Assembly: GCA_036351435.1 (NCBI GenBank)
Contig: JAZBPA010000065.1
Location: 20,394-84,393, forward strand
DNA length: 64,000 bases
Direction of reading: 5' to 3'
Source of the DNA: JAAUQA01 sp036351435
GTDB lineage: Bacteria; Pseudomonadota; Gammaproteobacteria; Competibacterales; Competibacteraceae
The translations under genes were made by a program, and so were the position numbers. How positions within the stretch are numbered: the stretch's first letter is position 1; every line of letters starts with the position of its first letter. The notes under the pieces were generated by a model that saw only the letters and a program-made list of their open reading frames with translations, was not told the origin of the DNA and did not search any database. This document shows positions 1 through 9,297 of this stretch, piece by piece.

Positions 1-599
1 AGCCGCATGACAATATCATTATCGGCAATACCGTGTTGTATGGAGCGACCGGTGGCGAATGTTATTTCCGAGGGGTGGCCGGTGAACGGTTTGCCGTACG
101 TAATTCGGGTGCCACTGCGGTGGTCGAAGGCGTAGGCGATCACGGTTGCGAGTATATGACCGGCGGAGTGGTGGTAGTGTTAGGCCAAACAGGTCGAAAC
201 TTCGCCGCTGCCATGAGCGGTGGTGTGGCCTACGTGCTGGATGAAGTCGGTGATTTTGAACGCCGGGTTAATCTGGCCATGGTGGAACTGGAACCCATCG
301 CTGCCGAAGATTTGGCGTTGGAACGTACCGAGAATCAAGGCGGTGACCTGCAAACTCATGGTCGGGTCGATGTTATGCGCGATATGACTCGTTTTGATGC
401 CTTACGCCTGCAGAAATTGGTCGAACAGCATCACCGTTATACCGGCAGTCGCCGAGCTAAAGATATTCTCGACCACTGGCACGATTATCTGCCCAAGTTC
501 GTCAAGGTCATGCCGGTCGAATACCGTCGAGCTTTGCAGGAGATGGAGGCGCAAGCCAAAGCAGCGCCACCGGAAGTTAGTCTGACAATGGGAGCATAA
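1..599 (+). CDS. gltB: Glutamate synthase large subunit, C-terminal part (partial)
   Basis: This is the 3' end of a gene entering from the left edge, in frame from base 3 to the TAA at 597-599. About 198 residues are visible. They form the C-terminal GXGXG beta-helix domain of GltB: an IIIGNT segment, [22 protein letters not shown] and [10 protein letters not shown], all characteristic of this domain. The full enzyme transfers the glutamine amide to 2-oxoglutarate in the cytoplasm, using electrons delivered by GltD. The FMN, Fe-S and amidotransferase domains lie outside the window. gltD starts 4 bases after the stop, so the two are surely co-transcribed. Confidence 0.95.
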   Translation, partial: PHDNIIIGNTVLYGATGGECYFRGVAGERFAVRNSGATAVVEGVGDHGCEYMTGGVVVVLGQTGRNFAAAMSGGVAYVLDEVGDFERRVNLAMVELEPIAAEDLALERTENQGGDLQTHGRVDVMRDMTRFDALRLQKLVEQHHRYTGSRRAKDILDHWHDYLPKFVKVMPVEYRRALQEMEAQAKAAPPEVSLTMGA

Positions 600-603
600 C
601 TGA

Positions 604-2046
604 ATGGGCAAACCCACCGGTTTCTTAGAAATTCCCCGCCAGGATCGTAGCTATGCTCCGGTCACCGAGCGGGTCCGACACTTCCAGGAATTCGTAATCC
701 CGTTGGCGGATGCCGAGGTGCGTCGTCAGGGTGCCCGCTGCATGGACTGCGGCATTCCCTATTGCCACCAAGGTTGTCCGATCAACAACATCATCCCGGA
801 CTGGAATGATTTGGTGTACCGCGGTAACTGGCGCGAAGCGCTGGACGTTTTGCACTCCACCAATAACTTTCCCGAATTCACCGGTCGAGTTTGTCCGGCG
901 CCCTGTGAGACGGCATGCACGCTTAACCTCACCGATACCCCAGTTACCATCAAGACGATTGAGTGTGCCATTATCGACAAGGGCTGGGAGATGGGCTGGA
1001 TTACCCCGCAGATCGCCTCCCATCGTACCGGTAAGCGTGTCGCCGTGATCGGTTCCGGTCCTGCGGGATTGTCTTGCGCTCAACAGTTAGCCCGTGCCGG
1101 ACACAGCGTGGTGGTTTATGAGAAACATCCGCGGATCGGTGGGTTACTCGCCTATGGGATTCCGGATTTCAAACTCGGTAATCAGTTGATTGATCAGCGT
1201 GTCGCGCAGATGTTAGCGGAAGGCGTGGAATTCCGACCCAATTGCCATGTCGGCTCCGGCCTGCCGACCGAAAAACTATTGGATGAATTTGATGCTCTGG
1301 TTTTAGCGGGTGGCGCCGAGCATCCGCGCGACTTAAACCTACCAGGCAGAGATTATTTTGGCATCCATTTCGCGATGGATTATCTGATCCAGCAAAATCA
1401 GCGTGACGAAGGGCGAACCGTTTCCAAGGACGTCGAAATTCTCGCTCACGACAAGGACGTCGTGGTCATCGGCGGCGGTGATACCGGTTCTGATTGCGTA
1501 GGCACTGCGGTTCGCCAAGGAGCGCGTTCGGTAATCCAATTGGAAATTATGCCCAAGCCCCCTGCACGGGAGAATAAATTGCTTACTTGGCCACATTGGC
1601 CAATGAAAATGCGCACTTCCACTTCTCATGAAGAAGGTTGCGAGCGGGACTGGGCCGTGGGCACCAAGGCTTTCGAAGGCGAAAATGGCTGGGTCACCGC
1701 AGTACAGGGGATACGTCTGGAATGGCATCAACAGGCGGACGGTCAGTGGGTTACGCAGGAAGTAGTGGGTAGTGAATTCGCTATCAAAGCGGAACTGGTG
1801 CTGTTAGCCATGGGCTTTAGCCATCCGGTTCACGACGGGTTGCTCAGCGATTTAGGCGTCGCGTTAGACCCCGACAAAAATGTCCAGGCTAACACCGAAA
1901 ATTATCAAACCTCGCTCAATCGGGTATTTGCTGCGGGTGATATACGTCGCGGTCAATCTTTAGTCGTGTGGGCTATTCGTGAAGGGCGGCAATGCGCACG
2001 TGCGGTTGATGAATATCTGATGGGCCAATCAGATTTACCTAATTAG
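604..2046 (+). CDS. gltD: Glutamate synthase small subunit, NADPH-dependent
   Basis: A 480-residue protein with the usual length and layout of GltD. The N-terminal part has two cysteine clusters, [14 protein letters not shown] and CPAPCETAC, for 4Fe-4S centres. Next come a FAD-binding dinucleotide fold ([14 protein letters not shown]) and a second, NADPH-binding fold (GGGDTGSDC). It passes electrons from NADPH to GltB for glutamate synthesis in ammonia assimilation. The start is the ATG at 604, with a GGGAG Shine-Dalgarno sequence inside the end of gltB. An 18-bp perfect hairpin follows the gene. Confidence 0.96.
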   Translation: MGKPTGFLEIPRQDRSYAPVTERVRHFQEFVIPLADAEVRRQGARCMDCGIPYCHQGCPINNIIPDWNDLVYRGNWREALDVLHSTNNFPEFTGRVCPAPCETACTLNLTDTPVTIKTIECAIIDKGWEMGWITPQIASHRTGKRVAVIGSGPAGLSCAQQLARAGHSVVVYEKHPRIGGLLAYGIPDFKLGNQLIDQRVAQMLAEGVEFRPNCHVGSGLPTEKLLDEFDALVLAGGAEHPRDLNLPGRDYFGIHFAMDYLIQQNQRDEGRTVSKDVEILAHDKDVVVIGGGDTGSDCVGTAVRQGARSVIQLEIMPKPPARENKLLTWPHWPMKMRTSTSHEEGCERDWAVGTKAFEGENGWVTAVQGIRLEWHQQADGQWVTQEVVGSEFAIKAELVLLAMGFSHPVHDGLLSDLGVALDPDKNVQANTENYQTSLNRVFAAGDIRRGQSLVVWAIREGRQCARAVDEYLMGQSDLPN

Positions 2047-2066
2047 TGGCATTGCTTTTCATTCTC

Positions 2067-2110
2067 AACAGCGTTGCCGGCACGACGAATGCCGTGCCGG
2101 CAACGCTGTT
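2067..2110. terminator. Perfect 18-bp inverted repeat, likely bidirectional terminator
   Basis: The arm AACAGCGTTGCCGGCACG (2067-2084) is exactly complementary to 2093-2110, with an 8-base loop. It sits between the convergent ends of gltD and a small reverse-strand gene, the expected place for a shared terminator. Neither side has a T-run, so intrinsic termination is not certain. The hairpin could instead protect the 3' end of the transcript. Confidence 0.6.
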
Positions 2111-2115
2111 AGAAG

Positions 2116-2319
2116 CTAAACTTCCTCATCTACGTATTCGTCTATTTCCTCTGCTACTTGCCGATAGATGGAGTCCTCGATTGAGCACTCATTTTTCACC
2201 ATCTCATCGGTAATCACAATCTCCTGGCCGTTTTCCAATACTAGGGTGGAAATATATAATTCAGAGCTAACTGTATAAGCAGCTATGTACGTCGCAGTCA
2301 GTTCTTTTGATAATAACAT
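2116..2319 (-). CDS. Small acidic hypothetical protein
   Basis: A 67-residue reverse-strand ORF whose product I do not recognise. It is rich in Glu and Asp toward the C terminus (ending EEIDEYVDEEV) and has a beta-prone middle (STLVLENGQEIVITDE). Support for a real gene: it fills the gap between gltD and lpxA, the ATG at 2319 is preceded by AAAGG at a short spacing, and the convergent hairpin lies just past its stop. No signal peptide or membrane segment is visible. Function unknown. Confidence 0.5.
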   Translation of the reverse strand: MLLSKELTATYIAAYTVSSELYISTLVLENGQEIVITDEMVKNECSIEDSIYRQVAEEIDEYVDEEV

Positions 2320-2430
2320 GACACCTTTCGCCTTTTGGGTTATCTTAATAAATCAACTGGTTATATGATTTTTTAGGTTTCCGAAGAAGCGGCGGGCAAT
2401 AATCCATTGAGCACCATTTCTTGTTGGGGT

Positions 2431-2449
2431 ACCGTTATTATAGAACGGT
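2431..2449. promoter_or_regulatory. Inverted repeat in the lpxA upstream region
   Basis: ACCGTT and AACGGT (2431-2436 and 2444-2449) flank ATTATAG, about 70 bases upstream of lpxA. It could be an operator or a small hairpin. The central TTATTATAG resembles a -10 element, but I find no convincing -35 at the right distance. The rest of the 2320-2516 gap shows nothing else I can support. Confidence 0.25.
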
Positions 2450-2516
2450 CTATGACCGCACGTGCTTCCGCCCCCTCGCGATCAAAGGGCAGGGAAGGCC
2501 GTCTAGATAGGACTTT

Positions 2517-3290
2517 ATGATTCATCCAACCGCTATTGTTCATCCCGATGCTCGGCTAGGGAACCATGTCGGCATTGGTGCATACGCCGTCATCGAAGCC
2601 GGAGTAGTTATTGGGGACGATTGTCATATCGGACACCACGCCGTCATCGAAGGTCCAACCCAACTGGGTCGTAATAACCACATCTCTCCTCATGTCTGCA
2701 TCGGAACAGCCCCGCAAGAACTCAATCCAGGCAAACGAGCTACCCAACTCGTAGTCGGCGACAACAACATCTTTCGGGAATTCGTCGCGATCCATCGAGG
2801 CAGCAGCAAAGCCCAGGGTATTACCCAAATTGGCAACAATAATTTCTTCATGACTTACACTCATGTCGGCCACGACTGCACGGTCGGCGACCATGTGATT
2901 ATGGCCAATGCCGCCGCGCTGGGTGGCCATGTGAGTGTGGACAATCACGTTAATATCGGCGGTTCATGCGCTGTCCATCAATTTACTCGCATCGGTGCCT
3001 ATGCCATGGTTGGGGGAGGCAGCATGGTTACTCTGGATATTCTGCCTTTTATGATGGCGGTCGGTGATCGCGTCAAGCTCCATGGGCTAAATCGGGTAGG
3101 TTTAAAACGTCATGGCTTTAGTGCGACCACGTTACAACAGTTAAAACGAGCGTATAAGTTATTGTTTCGTTCCAATCTACGTTTAGAAGAAGCAATCACC
3201 GCTATTAATCAATCAGATTTGAGTGAGTGTTCGGAGGTCGCCCAGTTGCTTACTTTTATAGCTGAGTCCAAAAGAGGCATAGCCCGTTGA
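2517..3290 (+). CDS. lpxA: Acyl-[ACP]:UDP-sugar O/N-acyltransferase LpxA
   Basis: A 257-residue left-handed beta-helix protein with the hexapeptide-repeat pattern and the LpxA C-terminal helical region. His119 in GHDCTVG aligns with the catalytic His125 of E. coli LpxA, and GHVSV and AVHQF are also conserved. Gly167 aligns with Gly173 of the E. coli enzyme, the 'hydrocarbon ruler' position where Gly allows a long (C14-type) 3-hydroxyacyl chain. It performs the first step of lipid A synthesis. It is not in the usual lpxD-fabZ-lpxA-lpxB order. The next two genes are a MocA-type oxidoreductase and a DegT-type aminotransferase, as in Acidithiobacillus ferrooxidans, where LpxA prefers the 3-amino sugar. 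The start is the ATG at 2517 after AGGA. Confidence 0.93.
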   Translation: MIHPTAIVHPDARLGNHVGIGAYAVIEAGVVIGDDCHIGHHAVIEGPTQLGRNNHISPHVCIGTAPQELNPGKRATQLVVGDNNIFREFVAIHRGSSKAQGITQIGNNNFFMTYTHVGHDCTVGDHVIMANAAALGGHVSVDNHVNIGGSCAVHQFTRIGAYAMVGGGSMVTLDILPFMMAVGDRVKLHGLNRVGLKRHGFSATTLQQLKRAYKLLFRSNLRLEEAITAINQSDLSECSEVAQLLTFIAESKRGIAR

Positions 3291-4264
3291 CTGCGCTCAA
3301 CTCACAAGAAAAGGTCCGCACCGCTGTAGTCGGTGTAGGCTATTTGGGCACGTTTCACGCAGAGAAATATGCGGCGTTACCGGACGCTGAACTGTGCGCC
3401 GTAGTGGACACCAATCCCGACCAAGCTGCTGCCGTAGCGCAGCGTTTGGATGTTGCGGCGTTAACTGATTATCGTGCACTTTTGGGTCAGGTGGATGCCG
3501 TCAGCGTGGTGGTGCCCACGCAAAACCATTTCGAAGTCGCCAAATTCTTCCTAGAGCATAAGGTGCATGTACTCGTCGATAAACCGATGACCACCACCGT
3601 TGTTCAAGCGAAACAACTGATAAATGCGGCTAAACAGAACGGCTGTTTGTTGCAGGTAGGCCACTTGGAGCGGTTTAATCCAGCCTTCACTGCAACCCGG
3701 CCTTTGCTGTATCAACCACGATTTATAGAGTCGCATCGCTTAGCGCCATTCAAGCCACGCGGTACCGATGTCAACGTGGTGCTTGATCTGATGATTCACG
3801 ATATTGATCTAGTGCTGAGCATAGTCAGCGCTCCCCTAAGCCAAATCAGCGCGATCGGTGTACCAGTGTTGACCGCTGGGGCGGATATTGCCAACGCGCG
3901 CCTTGAATTCACCAATGGTTGCGTTGCTAATCTCACTGCCAGCCGGGTCAGTAATAAAAGCGAACGCAAGTTGCGTATTTTCCAACCCAATGCCTATTTC
4001 AGCCTTGATTTGCAGGACAAAAGCATGACTGTGCACCGTAAACAAGGGAACGACGATGAATTGCAGATAACAGTGGAAACCCAGCATTATCCGCAAGCAG
4101 ATGCGCTCTACCTGCAATTGCAAGCATTCTTACAGGCCGTGCAACAAGACTCTGCACCTGAAGTCACCGGGGAGGACGGTAAGCAAGCATTAGCAGCGGC
4201 AATGCAAATCACCACTGAAATCAAGCAACAGGCTAACTCGGTAGCGATTACGGGAGCACAATGA
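3287..4264 (+). CDS. gnnA: Gfo/Idh/MocA-family oxidoreductase, probable GnnA
   Basis: A 325-residue protein with an N-terminal NAD(P) Rossmann fold (GVGYLG, 16-21), the VDKP motif at 97-100 that corresponds to the family's EKP, and GHLERFNPA at 125-133. It starts at a TTG overlapping the lpxA stop (TTGA), implying translational coupling. In A. ferrooxidans, GnnA oxidises the 3-OH of UDP-GlcNAc to a ketone for transamination by GnnB, giving UDP-GlcNAc3N for amide-linked lipid A. Context (lpxA before, DegT aminotransferase after, both overlapping) is the main reason for choosing GnnA. A related enzyme of another diamino-sugar pathway is the alternative. Confidence 0.8.
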   Translation: MTALNSQEKVRTAVVGVGYLGTFHAEKYAALPDAELCAVVDTNPDQAAAVAQRLDVAALTDYRALLGQVDAVSVVVPTQNHFEVAKFFLEHKVHVLVDKPMTTTVVQAKQLINAAKQNGCLLQVGHLERFNPAFTATRPLLYQPRFIESHRLAPFKPRGTDVNVVLDLMIHDIDLVLSIVSAPLSQISAIGVPVLTAGADIANARLEFTNGCVANLTASRVSNKSERKLRIFQPNAYFSLDLQDKSMTVHRKQGNDDELQITVETQHYPQADALYLQLQAFLQAVQQDSAPEVTGEDGKQALAAAMQITTEIKQQANSVAITGAQ

Positions 4265-5373
4265 ATAACCCGATTCCAATGGTGGATGTGACGGCACAGT
4301 ACGCCCGGCTGAAAGAGGAGTTAGATCAGGCTATCGCGGATGTATTATCCAGCGGGCGGTTTATTCTTGGTCCCCAAGTACACGCTTTCGAGCAAGAGAC
4401 TGCAGACTATCTCGGTGTCAAACATGCGGTAGCTGTCGCTTCCGGCACCGATGCACTTCATCTGGCATTGGTCGCCGCAGGTTTAGGACCCGGCGATGAA
4501 GTCATCACCACCCCGTTTACCTTTATCGCAACAGCAGAAGCGATTCGCTACGTGGGTGCGCGGCCGGTATTTGTCGATATTGATCCGCGCACCTTCAATA
4601 TTGATCCGGCGGGTATCGAAGCAGCGCTAACCCCAGTCACTAAAGCGCTTCTGCCGGTACATTTATTCGGTCAGCCAGCGCAACTGGAGACACTGACAGC
4701 GTTGTGCGAGCAACATCAATTAACCATGATTGAAGATTGTGCTCAGTCCTTTGGGGCTGAACGGCAGGGCCGCAAAACTGGTGGATGGGGGGACTTGGGT
4801 TGCTTCAGTTTTTTTCCCAGTAAAAATTTAGGGGCCTTCGGTGACGGAGGATTAATCACTACAAATTCACCCCAGCAGGCGGAGCGGCTAAGAGCGCTGC
4901 GTAACCACGGCAGCCGCCAATACGCTCATCATGATGAACTCGGTTTCAACAGTCGCCTGGATGAGTTGCAAGCAGCAATCCTACGCGTCAAGCTAAAGTT
5001 AATTGATGATTTCAACGCTGGTCGCCGCCGTGTCGCAGAATCTTATGAACACCTGTTACAGAATTTGCCGCTTACGCTCCCCTATGAGACTCCGGCCGGT
5101 GAGCATGTTTATCACCAGTACACCGTCTTGTTCGGACCTCACCGCGATGCGGTTCAGGCGGCACTGCAGCAGGCCGGGATTGCCTCGGCAATTTATTATC
5201 CATTGCCGTTACATCGACAAAAAGTCTTTGCCGAGGACTATGCCCAAGTTTCCTTGCCAGTTGCCGAATCGGTTGCCCGGCAGTGCCTCTCATTACCGAT
5301 CTATCCAGAGCTCAGTGATGCGGACATTGCACGGGTGACTGATATGGTTAGAACAGCTTTGGCTAGCGTTTAG
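4261..5373 (+). CDS. gnnB: DegT/DnrJ/EryC1 PLP-dependent aminotransferase, probable GnnB
   Basis: A 370-residue sugar aminotransferase. ASGTDAL (60-66) binds phosphate, IEDCAQ carries Asp159, and FFPSKNLG has the PLP lysine Lys188, all as in the DegT family. The ATG overlaps the end of the preceding gene (ATGA). With GnnA and LpxA it is predicted to place an amino group at C3 of UDP-GlcNAc so that LpxA can add an amide-linked acyl chain. It ends tail to tail with pdxT, overlapping by 4 bases. The family also includes WbpE-type O-antigen enzymes, so the exact substrate is inferred from position. Confidence 0.82.
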   Translation: MNNPIPMVDVTAQYARLKEELDQAIADVLSSGRFILGPQVHAFEQETADYLGVKHAVAVASGTDALHLALVAAGLGPGDEVITTPFTFIATAEAIRYVGARPVFVDIDPRTFNIDPAGIEAALTPVTKALLPVHLFGQPAQLETLTALCEQHQLTMIEDCAQSFGAERQGRKTGGWGDLGCFSFFPSKNLGAFGDGGLITTNSPQQAERLRALRNHGSRQYAHHDELGFNSRLDELQAAILRVKLKLIDDFNAGRRRVAESYEHLLQNLPLTLPYETPAGEHVYHQYTVLFGPHRDAVQAALQQAGIASAIYYPLPLHRQKVFAEDYAQVSLPVAESVARQCLSLPIYPELSDADIARVTDMVRTALASV

Positions 5374-6017
5374 CCTGGTGCCGCGCCCATCCAGGCCTGC
5401 CGTTCCCAGGTAGTGTCGATGTCAGTCTCAACCGTCGGGAGCAACCCACATTTCTTGGCGAAATAGCGGTGGAATGCCAGACAGGACGTTAATTCCGGAT
5501 GAAAAACAGTAACTAATGTCTGTTCGTCTTCCGCAGCAGCGACATAGTCATTAATTCTGATCAGTTCACTGACACCGACACCAACGCGGGTAATCTTGGG
5601 CGCACGAATGAAGGTCAACGGCACGGGGTCCGGCGAGACCCGCGGCACGTTAGCATGACATTGAAAACTGTCTAATTGGCTACCGAACGCATTACGCTGC
5701 ACGGCAATATCAATAAGTCCGAGATAAGCTGTGTCCCCACTATTTTCCTGCGCCAGCAAAATAGCACCAGCGCAGGTACCCCACAACTTTAATCCTCGTT
5801 GGTACTCCCGCACGATCACGTCGTGTAAACTGAAAATTTTCAATAACCGAGCCAAGCAAGTGCTCTCACCCCCCGGAATAATGAGACCAGCCAGATGATT
5901 GAAATCGTCGACCTGCTTAACTGCTTTGCCGACAACACCGATACGGCGTAAATGATCGAGGTGTTCCTGTACGCCACCTTGCAGATCTAGAACCCCGATG
6001 GCAGTCGGCTGCGTCAT
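5370..6017 (-). CDS. pdxT: Pyridoxal 5'-phosphate synthase glutaminase subunit PdxT
   Basis: A 215-residue class I glutaminase. IGVLDLQGG at the N terminus, IIPGGEST, the nucleophile Cys82 in WGTCAG, and His173/Glu175 in VFHPELT give the full triad. It releases ammonia from glutamine and channels it to PdxS. The frame stays open upstream, but I place the start at the ATG at 6017, because family members begin just before IGVL, a GGTGAG sequence precedes it, and it lies 7 bases after the pdxS stop. About 25 residues follow the usual end of the domain. Confidence 0.93.
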   Translation of the reverse strand: MTQPTAIGVLDLQGGVQEHLDHLRRIGVVGKAVKQVDDFNHLAGLIIPGGESTCLARLLKIFSLHDVIVREYQRGLKLWGTCAGAILLAQENSGDTAYLGLIDIAVQRNAFGSQLDSFQCHANVPRVSPDPVPLTFIRAPKITRVGVGVSELIRINDYVAAAEDEQTLVTVFHPELTSCLAFHRYFAKKCGLLPTVETDIDTTWERQAWMGAAPG

Positions 6018-6024
6018 GCTTTGC

Positions 6025-6906
6025 TCACCACCCGCGTTCCGCAAACAATTCGGCTTTGGGGATCTGGCCGATTTCCAGACTCTGCATCGGTTCACCTAGG
6101 TTCATTGAAGCTTCCAACAGTTTATCTTTATCATTGTAATACGCGGTTGCCATCACAATGGCACGAGCGCGTTCAGCCGGATCAGTCGATTTAAAAATAC
6201 CGGAGCCGACGAAGACCCCATCGCATCCCAACTGCATCATAAGCGCCGCATCAGCAGGTGTAGCAATGCCCCCAGCAGCGAAGTTGACCACTGGCAGGCG
6301 TCCGAGCCGTTTGACTTCCAAAGCCAATTCATAGGGGACACCGTGATTTTTAGCGAAGCTGATGACTTCTTCCTGAGGCAAGCCGACTAATTGACGGATC
6401 TCGCGGTTCATGGTGCGCATATGCCGAACGGCTTCGACCACATTGCCGGTGCCGGCTTCCCCTTTGGTGCGGATCATGGCAGCGCCTTCCGCAACCCGCC
6501 GCAATGCCTCGCCCAAATTACGCGCCCCGCAGACAAACGGCACACTGAACGGAGTTTTGTCGATATGACACTCTTCATCAGCCGGGGTAAGCACTTCACT
6601 TTCGTCAATATAATCAATCGCGAGCGCTTCTAGGATTTGCGCTTCGACAAAATGGCCGATACGGGCCTTGGCCATTACCGGGATGGTGACTGATTCTTTG
6701 ATGCGCTTGACCAAGGCCGGATCCGCCATACGCGCCACACCGCCTTCCTTGCGAATATCAGCCGGTACCCGTTCCAACGCCATTACCGCTACTGCACCAG
6801 CTTCCTGGGCGATAACGGCTTGTTCTGGATTCACCACATCCATGATCACGCCGCCCTTGAGCATCTGGGCCAATTGCGCGTTGAGTTGATAGCGATTCTC
6901 TGTCAT
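6025..6906 (-). CDS. pdxS: Pyridoxal 5'-phosphate synthase subunit PdxS
   Basis: A 293-residue TIM-barrel PLP synthase. It has the GGVIMDV N-terminal segment, Lys80 in MAKARIGHF and Lys148 in [11 protein letters not shown], matching the two catalytic lysines of the family. It makes PLP from ribose 5-phosphate, glyceraldehyde 3-phosphate and ammonia from PdxT. This DXP-independent route is common in Bacillus, actinobacteria, archaea and plants, but most Gammaproteobacteria use PdxA/PdxJ. It is the promoter-proximal gene of the pdxST operon. Confidence 0.96.
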   Translation of the reverse strand: MTENRYQLNAQLAQMLKGGVIMDVVNPEQAVIAQEAGAVAVMALERVPADIRKEGGVARMADPALVKRIKESVTIPVMAKARIGHFVEAQILEALAIDYIDESEVLTPADEECHIDKTPFSVPFVCGARNLGEALRRVAEGAAMIRTKGEAGTGNVVEAVRHMRTMNREIRQLVGLPQEEVISFAKNHGVPYELALEVKRLGRLPVVNFAAGGIATPADAALMMQLGCDGVFVGSGIFKSTDPAERARAIVMATAYYNDKDKLLEASMNLGEPMQSLEIGQIPKAELFAERGW

Positions 6907-6990
6907 TTAGCTTCTCACTTAAAAAAATACTTAATCAGCAGACTGGGATAAATTGGTCTTGGAGCGTTTAACCCATCATATTCCCATTAT

Positions 6991-7746
6991 TCAGACCATC
7001 AGGAAAGACTCAGAATTCCATACTGTGATTCGTGGATGCTGTTGCGCCCTGAGTCTTTCCTCTTCAGTGTTGTAACCCCAACTTGCCAGGTATAACTGTA
7101 CTGCTGCCAGCCGGTCTCGTTCGACGACCCGCAATAGCGTCGCTAACCGGTCTTCCACAAAATGGAAACGAGCGCCGCTAAAGTTAGGATCACGTAACCA
7201 ATAGTCTAAGGTTACTTCTTTAGATTGGTTGCGTTCTAATCCGAAAATGCGTTCGCCAGGAACATTGATCCCTGCCTGAGACAACAACAACTGTGCGAAT
7301 CGCTCTTGTTTAGTGGTCAGAATGAACCACTCTGTGTCAGGCGGCAGGTTCATCAGGTTGTCAAGAACATCAGGATAAAACCGTTGCCGGTCGAGCCATC
7401 CCGGTAAATCACGTTCGATCCACTCATCCCGAGCCGTGCCAAATATTTGCGCAAGATAAGCTGCCGGATAGTGAATTTCTTCGAGTAATTGTTCGCTTAG
7501 TTTATGGAATTGCCGACTGATTACTGCGTCGGAGTGGCCTAACGCGATCAAACGCAACAGTAACACTGTTTGATAACCGGTTTCGATCAACGACCTAAGC
7601 GCTAAGAACCGATTAAAGTAGTCTGGCGGCGGCTCTAAACCGTGCCAATCCGGCCAGATCTGTGTCCCTGCGCGCCATGCGGTGACCACGCTCTCGGATG
7701 CACTGTCACACAGAACCCCATCAAAATCCAACGCAAAAATATGCAC
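6991..7746 (-). CDS. HAD-superfamily hydrolase
   Basis: A 251-residue protein beginning with the HAD motif I DFDGVLCDS (Asp7 nucleophile, Asp9 acid/base). FILTTK supplies motif II, the later QSKEVTL carries a motif III lysine, and HFVEDR gives the acidic motif IV. It is probably a phosphatase or phosphoglucomutase-like enzyme acting on a small phosphorylated metabolite; the substrate cannot be told. The start is a GTG at 7746 with AGGTGA before it. It is divergent from glgC across a 252-base gap, which suggests but does not prove a link to sugar-phosphate metabolism. Confidence 0.8.
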   Translation of the reverse strand: MHIFALDFDGVLCDSASESVVTAWRAGTQIWPDWHGLEPPPDYFNRFLALRSLIETGYQTVLLLRLIALGHSDAVISRQFHKLSEQLLEEIHYPAAYLAQIFGTARDEWIERDLPGWLDRQRFYPDVLDNLMNLPPDTEWFILTTKQERFAQLLLSQAGINVPGERIFGLERNQSKEVTLDYWLRDPNFSGARFHFVEDRLATLLRVVERDRLAAVQLYLASWGYNTEEERLRAQQHPRITVWNSESFLMV

Positions 7747-7998
7747 TTATTTCACCTGCTTGCGGTATAAAAACCCAAGTTTTGGTGCAATGCGATAACT
7801 AGCATTCGAAGTGCACCCGTCAATCGGAGTATAATGCTAAGCGAATCATCGCAGCGATGCGTTACTAAGACATAATAAATAAATTGACAACCCTTTTATA
7901 TCAGTTTTCAGCAGCTCGCTTTGACTGTACTTAACTGTATCAATCAAGCAGTTATTGAAGAGGGTGCGTGCTTTACAACTTCCTAGAGAGGTTTTCCT

Positions 7999-9267
7999 AT
8001 GAATCCGAACACACCTCGTTTTGTCAGCCGATTAACGCGAGAGACTCTGGCGTTGATTTTAGCGGGTGGACGGGGCAGTCGACTCAAACACCTGACCCAG
8101 TGGCGAGCAAAGCCTGCCACTCCGTTTGGGGGTAAATTTCGCATTATCGACTTTCCGTTATCTAATTGCATGAACTCGGATATTCGACGGATGGCGGTAT
8201 TGACGCAGTACAAGGCACATTCCTTGATCTTGCATACGCAAAAAGGCTGGGGGTTTTTGCGTGGCGAGTTCGGAGAATTCGTCGAACTGTGGCCTGCCCA
8301 GCAACGCCTAGCTTCTTCGTGGTATCAAGGGACGGCTGATGCGGTTTATCAAAACCTGGATATTATGCGCAGCCACGCGCCAGAATATGTATTGATTCTG
8401 GCGGGTGATCATATCTATAAGATGGATTATGGTCCTATGATCGCCACCCACGTTGAGCAACAAGCTGATGTCACTGTGGGTTGTATTGAAGTGCCTCGGG
8501 CGCGGGCAGCCGGCGAATTTGGCATTATTACTGTGGACGATGAAGACCGGGTACTGCGCTTCACGGAAAAACCTGCCGATCCGGAACCGCTGCCGGGTAA
8601 AGAGGACACTACGCTGGCCTCAATGGGAATCTATGTCTTCAACGCAAAATTCCTGTATGAGCAACTCATTAAGGATGCCGACACATCAACCTCGAATCAC
8701 GACTTTGGCAAAGACATTATCCCAGCGGCAATTGACCGTTACCGGGTATACGCTCACGCCTTCCGGGATGTGCAAACCGGCAAACAAAACTATTGGCGTG
8801 ATGTGGGTACGGTAGATGCGTTCTGGGAAGCGAATCTTGAACTAGCCGGAGTCAGCCCAGAACTGAATTTGTATGATGAGCAATGGCCGATTTGGACTTA
8901 CCAGGCCCAATTACCGCCCGCCAAATTCGTGTTCGATGATGATAACCGTCGCGGCATGGCGGTCGATACTATGGTCTCCGGCGGTTGCCTGATCAGCGGA
9001 GGTTACGTAAGCCGTTCAATATTATTCTCCAATGTAAAAGTCCATTCTTATGCCCATTTAGAGGATGCCGTCGTATTACCTGATGTGGATATTGGTCGGC
9101 ATTGCCGGCTCAAAAAAGTCATTATAGATGAAGGTTGTATCATCCCACCAGGCACGGTAATCGGTGAGAATCTCGCCGAAGATGCTAAGCGGTACTATGT
9201 ATCAGAAGGTGGCGTGGTCTTGGTAACTCCTGAAATGCTGGGTCAGGAGTTGCATCAGGTTCGTTGA
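7999..9267 (+). CDS. glgC: Glucose-1-phosphate adenylyltransferase (ADP-glucose pyrophosphorylase)
   Basis: A 422-residue enzyme making ADP-glucose from ATP and glucose 1-phosphate, the committed step of bacterial glycogen synthesis. It shows the nucleotide loop [10 protein letters not shown], Lys38 in WRAKPA aligning with the fructose-1,6-bisphosphate site Lys39 of E. coli, the catalytic Asp137 in [11 protein letters not shown] and the substrate lysine in FTEKP (Lys191). The C-terminal part has the beta-helix domain. The ATG at 7999 follows AGAGAGG. The start of the next gene lies 30 bases past the stop, so the two form an operon. No clear promoter could be fixed in the 252-base upstream gap. 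Confidence 0.96.
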   Translation: MNPNTPRFVSRLTRETLALILAGGRGSRLKHLTQWRAKPATPFGGKFRIIDFPLSNCMNSDIRRMAVLTQYKAHSLILHTQKGWGFLRGEFGEFVELWPAQQRLASSWYQGTADAVYQNLDIMRSHAPEYVLILAGDHIYKMDYGPMIATHVEQQADVTVGCIEVPRARAAGEFGIITVDDEDRVLRFTEKPADPEPLPGKEDTTLASMGIYVFNAKFLYEQLIKDADTSTSNHDFGKDIIPAAIDRYRVYAHAFRDVQTGKQNYWRDVGTVDAFWEANLELAGVSPELNLYDEQWPIWTYQAQLPPAKFVFDDDNRRGMAVDTMVSGGCLISGGYVSRSILFSNVKVHSYAHLEDAVVLPDVDIGRHCRLKKVIIDEGCIIPPGTVIGENLAEDAKRYYVSEGGVVLVTPEMLGQELHQVR

Positions 9268-9297
9268 GTTGTTCACCCGCCGCCGGAAATACTATCC

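Noticed and set aside
7068..7076. TGTTGTAAC, the core of E. coli Ter sites, inside the HAD hydrolase gene
   Set aside because: An 8-base core (GTTGTAAC) is expected about twice by chance in a window of this size on both strands, the flanks do not fit Ter, and it lies in coding sequence.
7747..7998. TTGACA at 7884 as the -35 of a glgC promoter
   Set aside because: No acceptable -10 lies 15-19 bases downstream.
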